From contig NZ_WIAQ01000003.1 in NCBI RefSeq assembly GCF_009466385.1, positions 132,341 to 189,423 on the forward strand: a stretch of 57,083 nucleotides of DNA. The letters are read 5' to 3'. Positions 57,083 to 57,083 of this stretch are shown here, one piece after another. Under the pieces are notes generated by a model. The model did no database searches, had not been told where the DNA came from, and saw nothing but the letters and a program-made list of their open reading frames with translations. Position numbers and translations under genes: made by a program. Source of the DNA: Peribacillus tepidiphilus. GTDB taxonomy: Bacteria; Bacillota; Bacilli; Bacillales; DSM-1321. The stretch's first letter is position 1, and each line of letters opens with the position of its first letter.

Positions 57083-57083
57083 A

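Overview
The window is a stretch of low-GC, spore-forming Firmicute chromosome, most likely a Bacillaceae species outside B. subtilis itself. Three things support this. Gene order runs almost collinear with the B. subtilis rpsD-to-phoR segment. Shine-Dalgarno sequences are strong and TTG starts are common. Sporulation genes are present: an alpha/beta SASP, ytfJ, and ytrHI with a SigE-like promoter. All gene names rest on reading the protein sequences and on synteny known to me; no database was searched.

Layout. Bases 1-1563 are the accessory edge: an ISL3 transposase fragment, a two-helix membrane ORF that lacks a normal start codon, a DCC-type thiol-disulfide oxidoreductase, and an orphan SdpA-like toxin-maturation gene. 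In B. subtilis tyrS lies here, next to rpsD. From 1635 to about 12.8 kb come rpsD with its autoregulatory leader, a GAF-GGDEF protein, free-methionine sulfoxide reductase, refZ, hisJ, ezrA, brnQ and the iscS-thiI pair for tRNA thiolation. From 12.9 to 24 kb come a SASP gene, mbcS, ytcJ, rarD, a second NAD kinase, sppA-yteJ, ytfI-ytfJ, tpx and ytxK. From 24 to 36.5 kb come ackA with a cre site, an EcsC-like gene, moaB, argGH with an ARG box, a universal stress protein, an M24 peptidase, ytoI, ytpI, nrnA and ytrHI. From 36.5 to 47 kb come dnaE, NADP-malic enzyme, a FadR-type regulator, accDA, pfkA and pyk. From 47 to 56.7 kb come fxsA, ytvI, ytwI, the TCA set citZ-icd-mdh, a MaoC-like protein and phoPR. 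The last ~140 bases are GC-richer and look like the end of an unrelated, possibly mobile, element.

The central metabolic genes form a coherent block: glycolysis (pfkA-pyk), overflow (ackA), malate to pyruvate plus NADPH (malic enzyme), malonyl-CoA synthesis (accDA) and the TCA entry steps (citZ-icd-mdh). Candidate CcpA (cre) sites lie upstream of ackA and citZ.

The most unusual signal is a dispersed structured repeat. A 125-bp core with ~19-bp terminal inverted repeats occurs after the SASP gene and, inverted, after tpx, with a shrunken relative after ytwI. Each full copy is bracketed by two copies of a terminator-like hairpin. The two hairpins match each other within a locus but differ between loci, as if the element inserts at terminators and duplicates them. 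The second most interesting signal is the eroded or divergent Sdp-like locus at the left edge.
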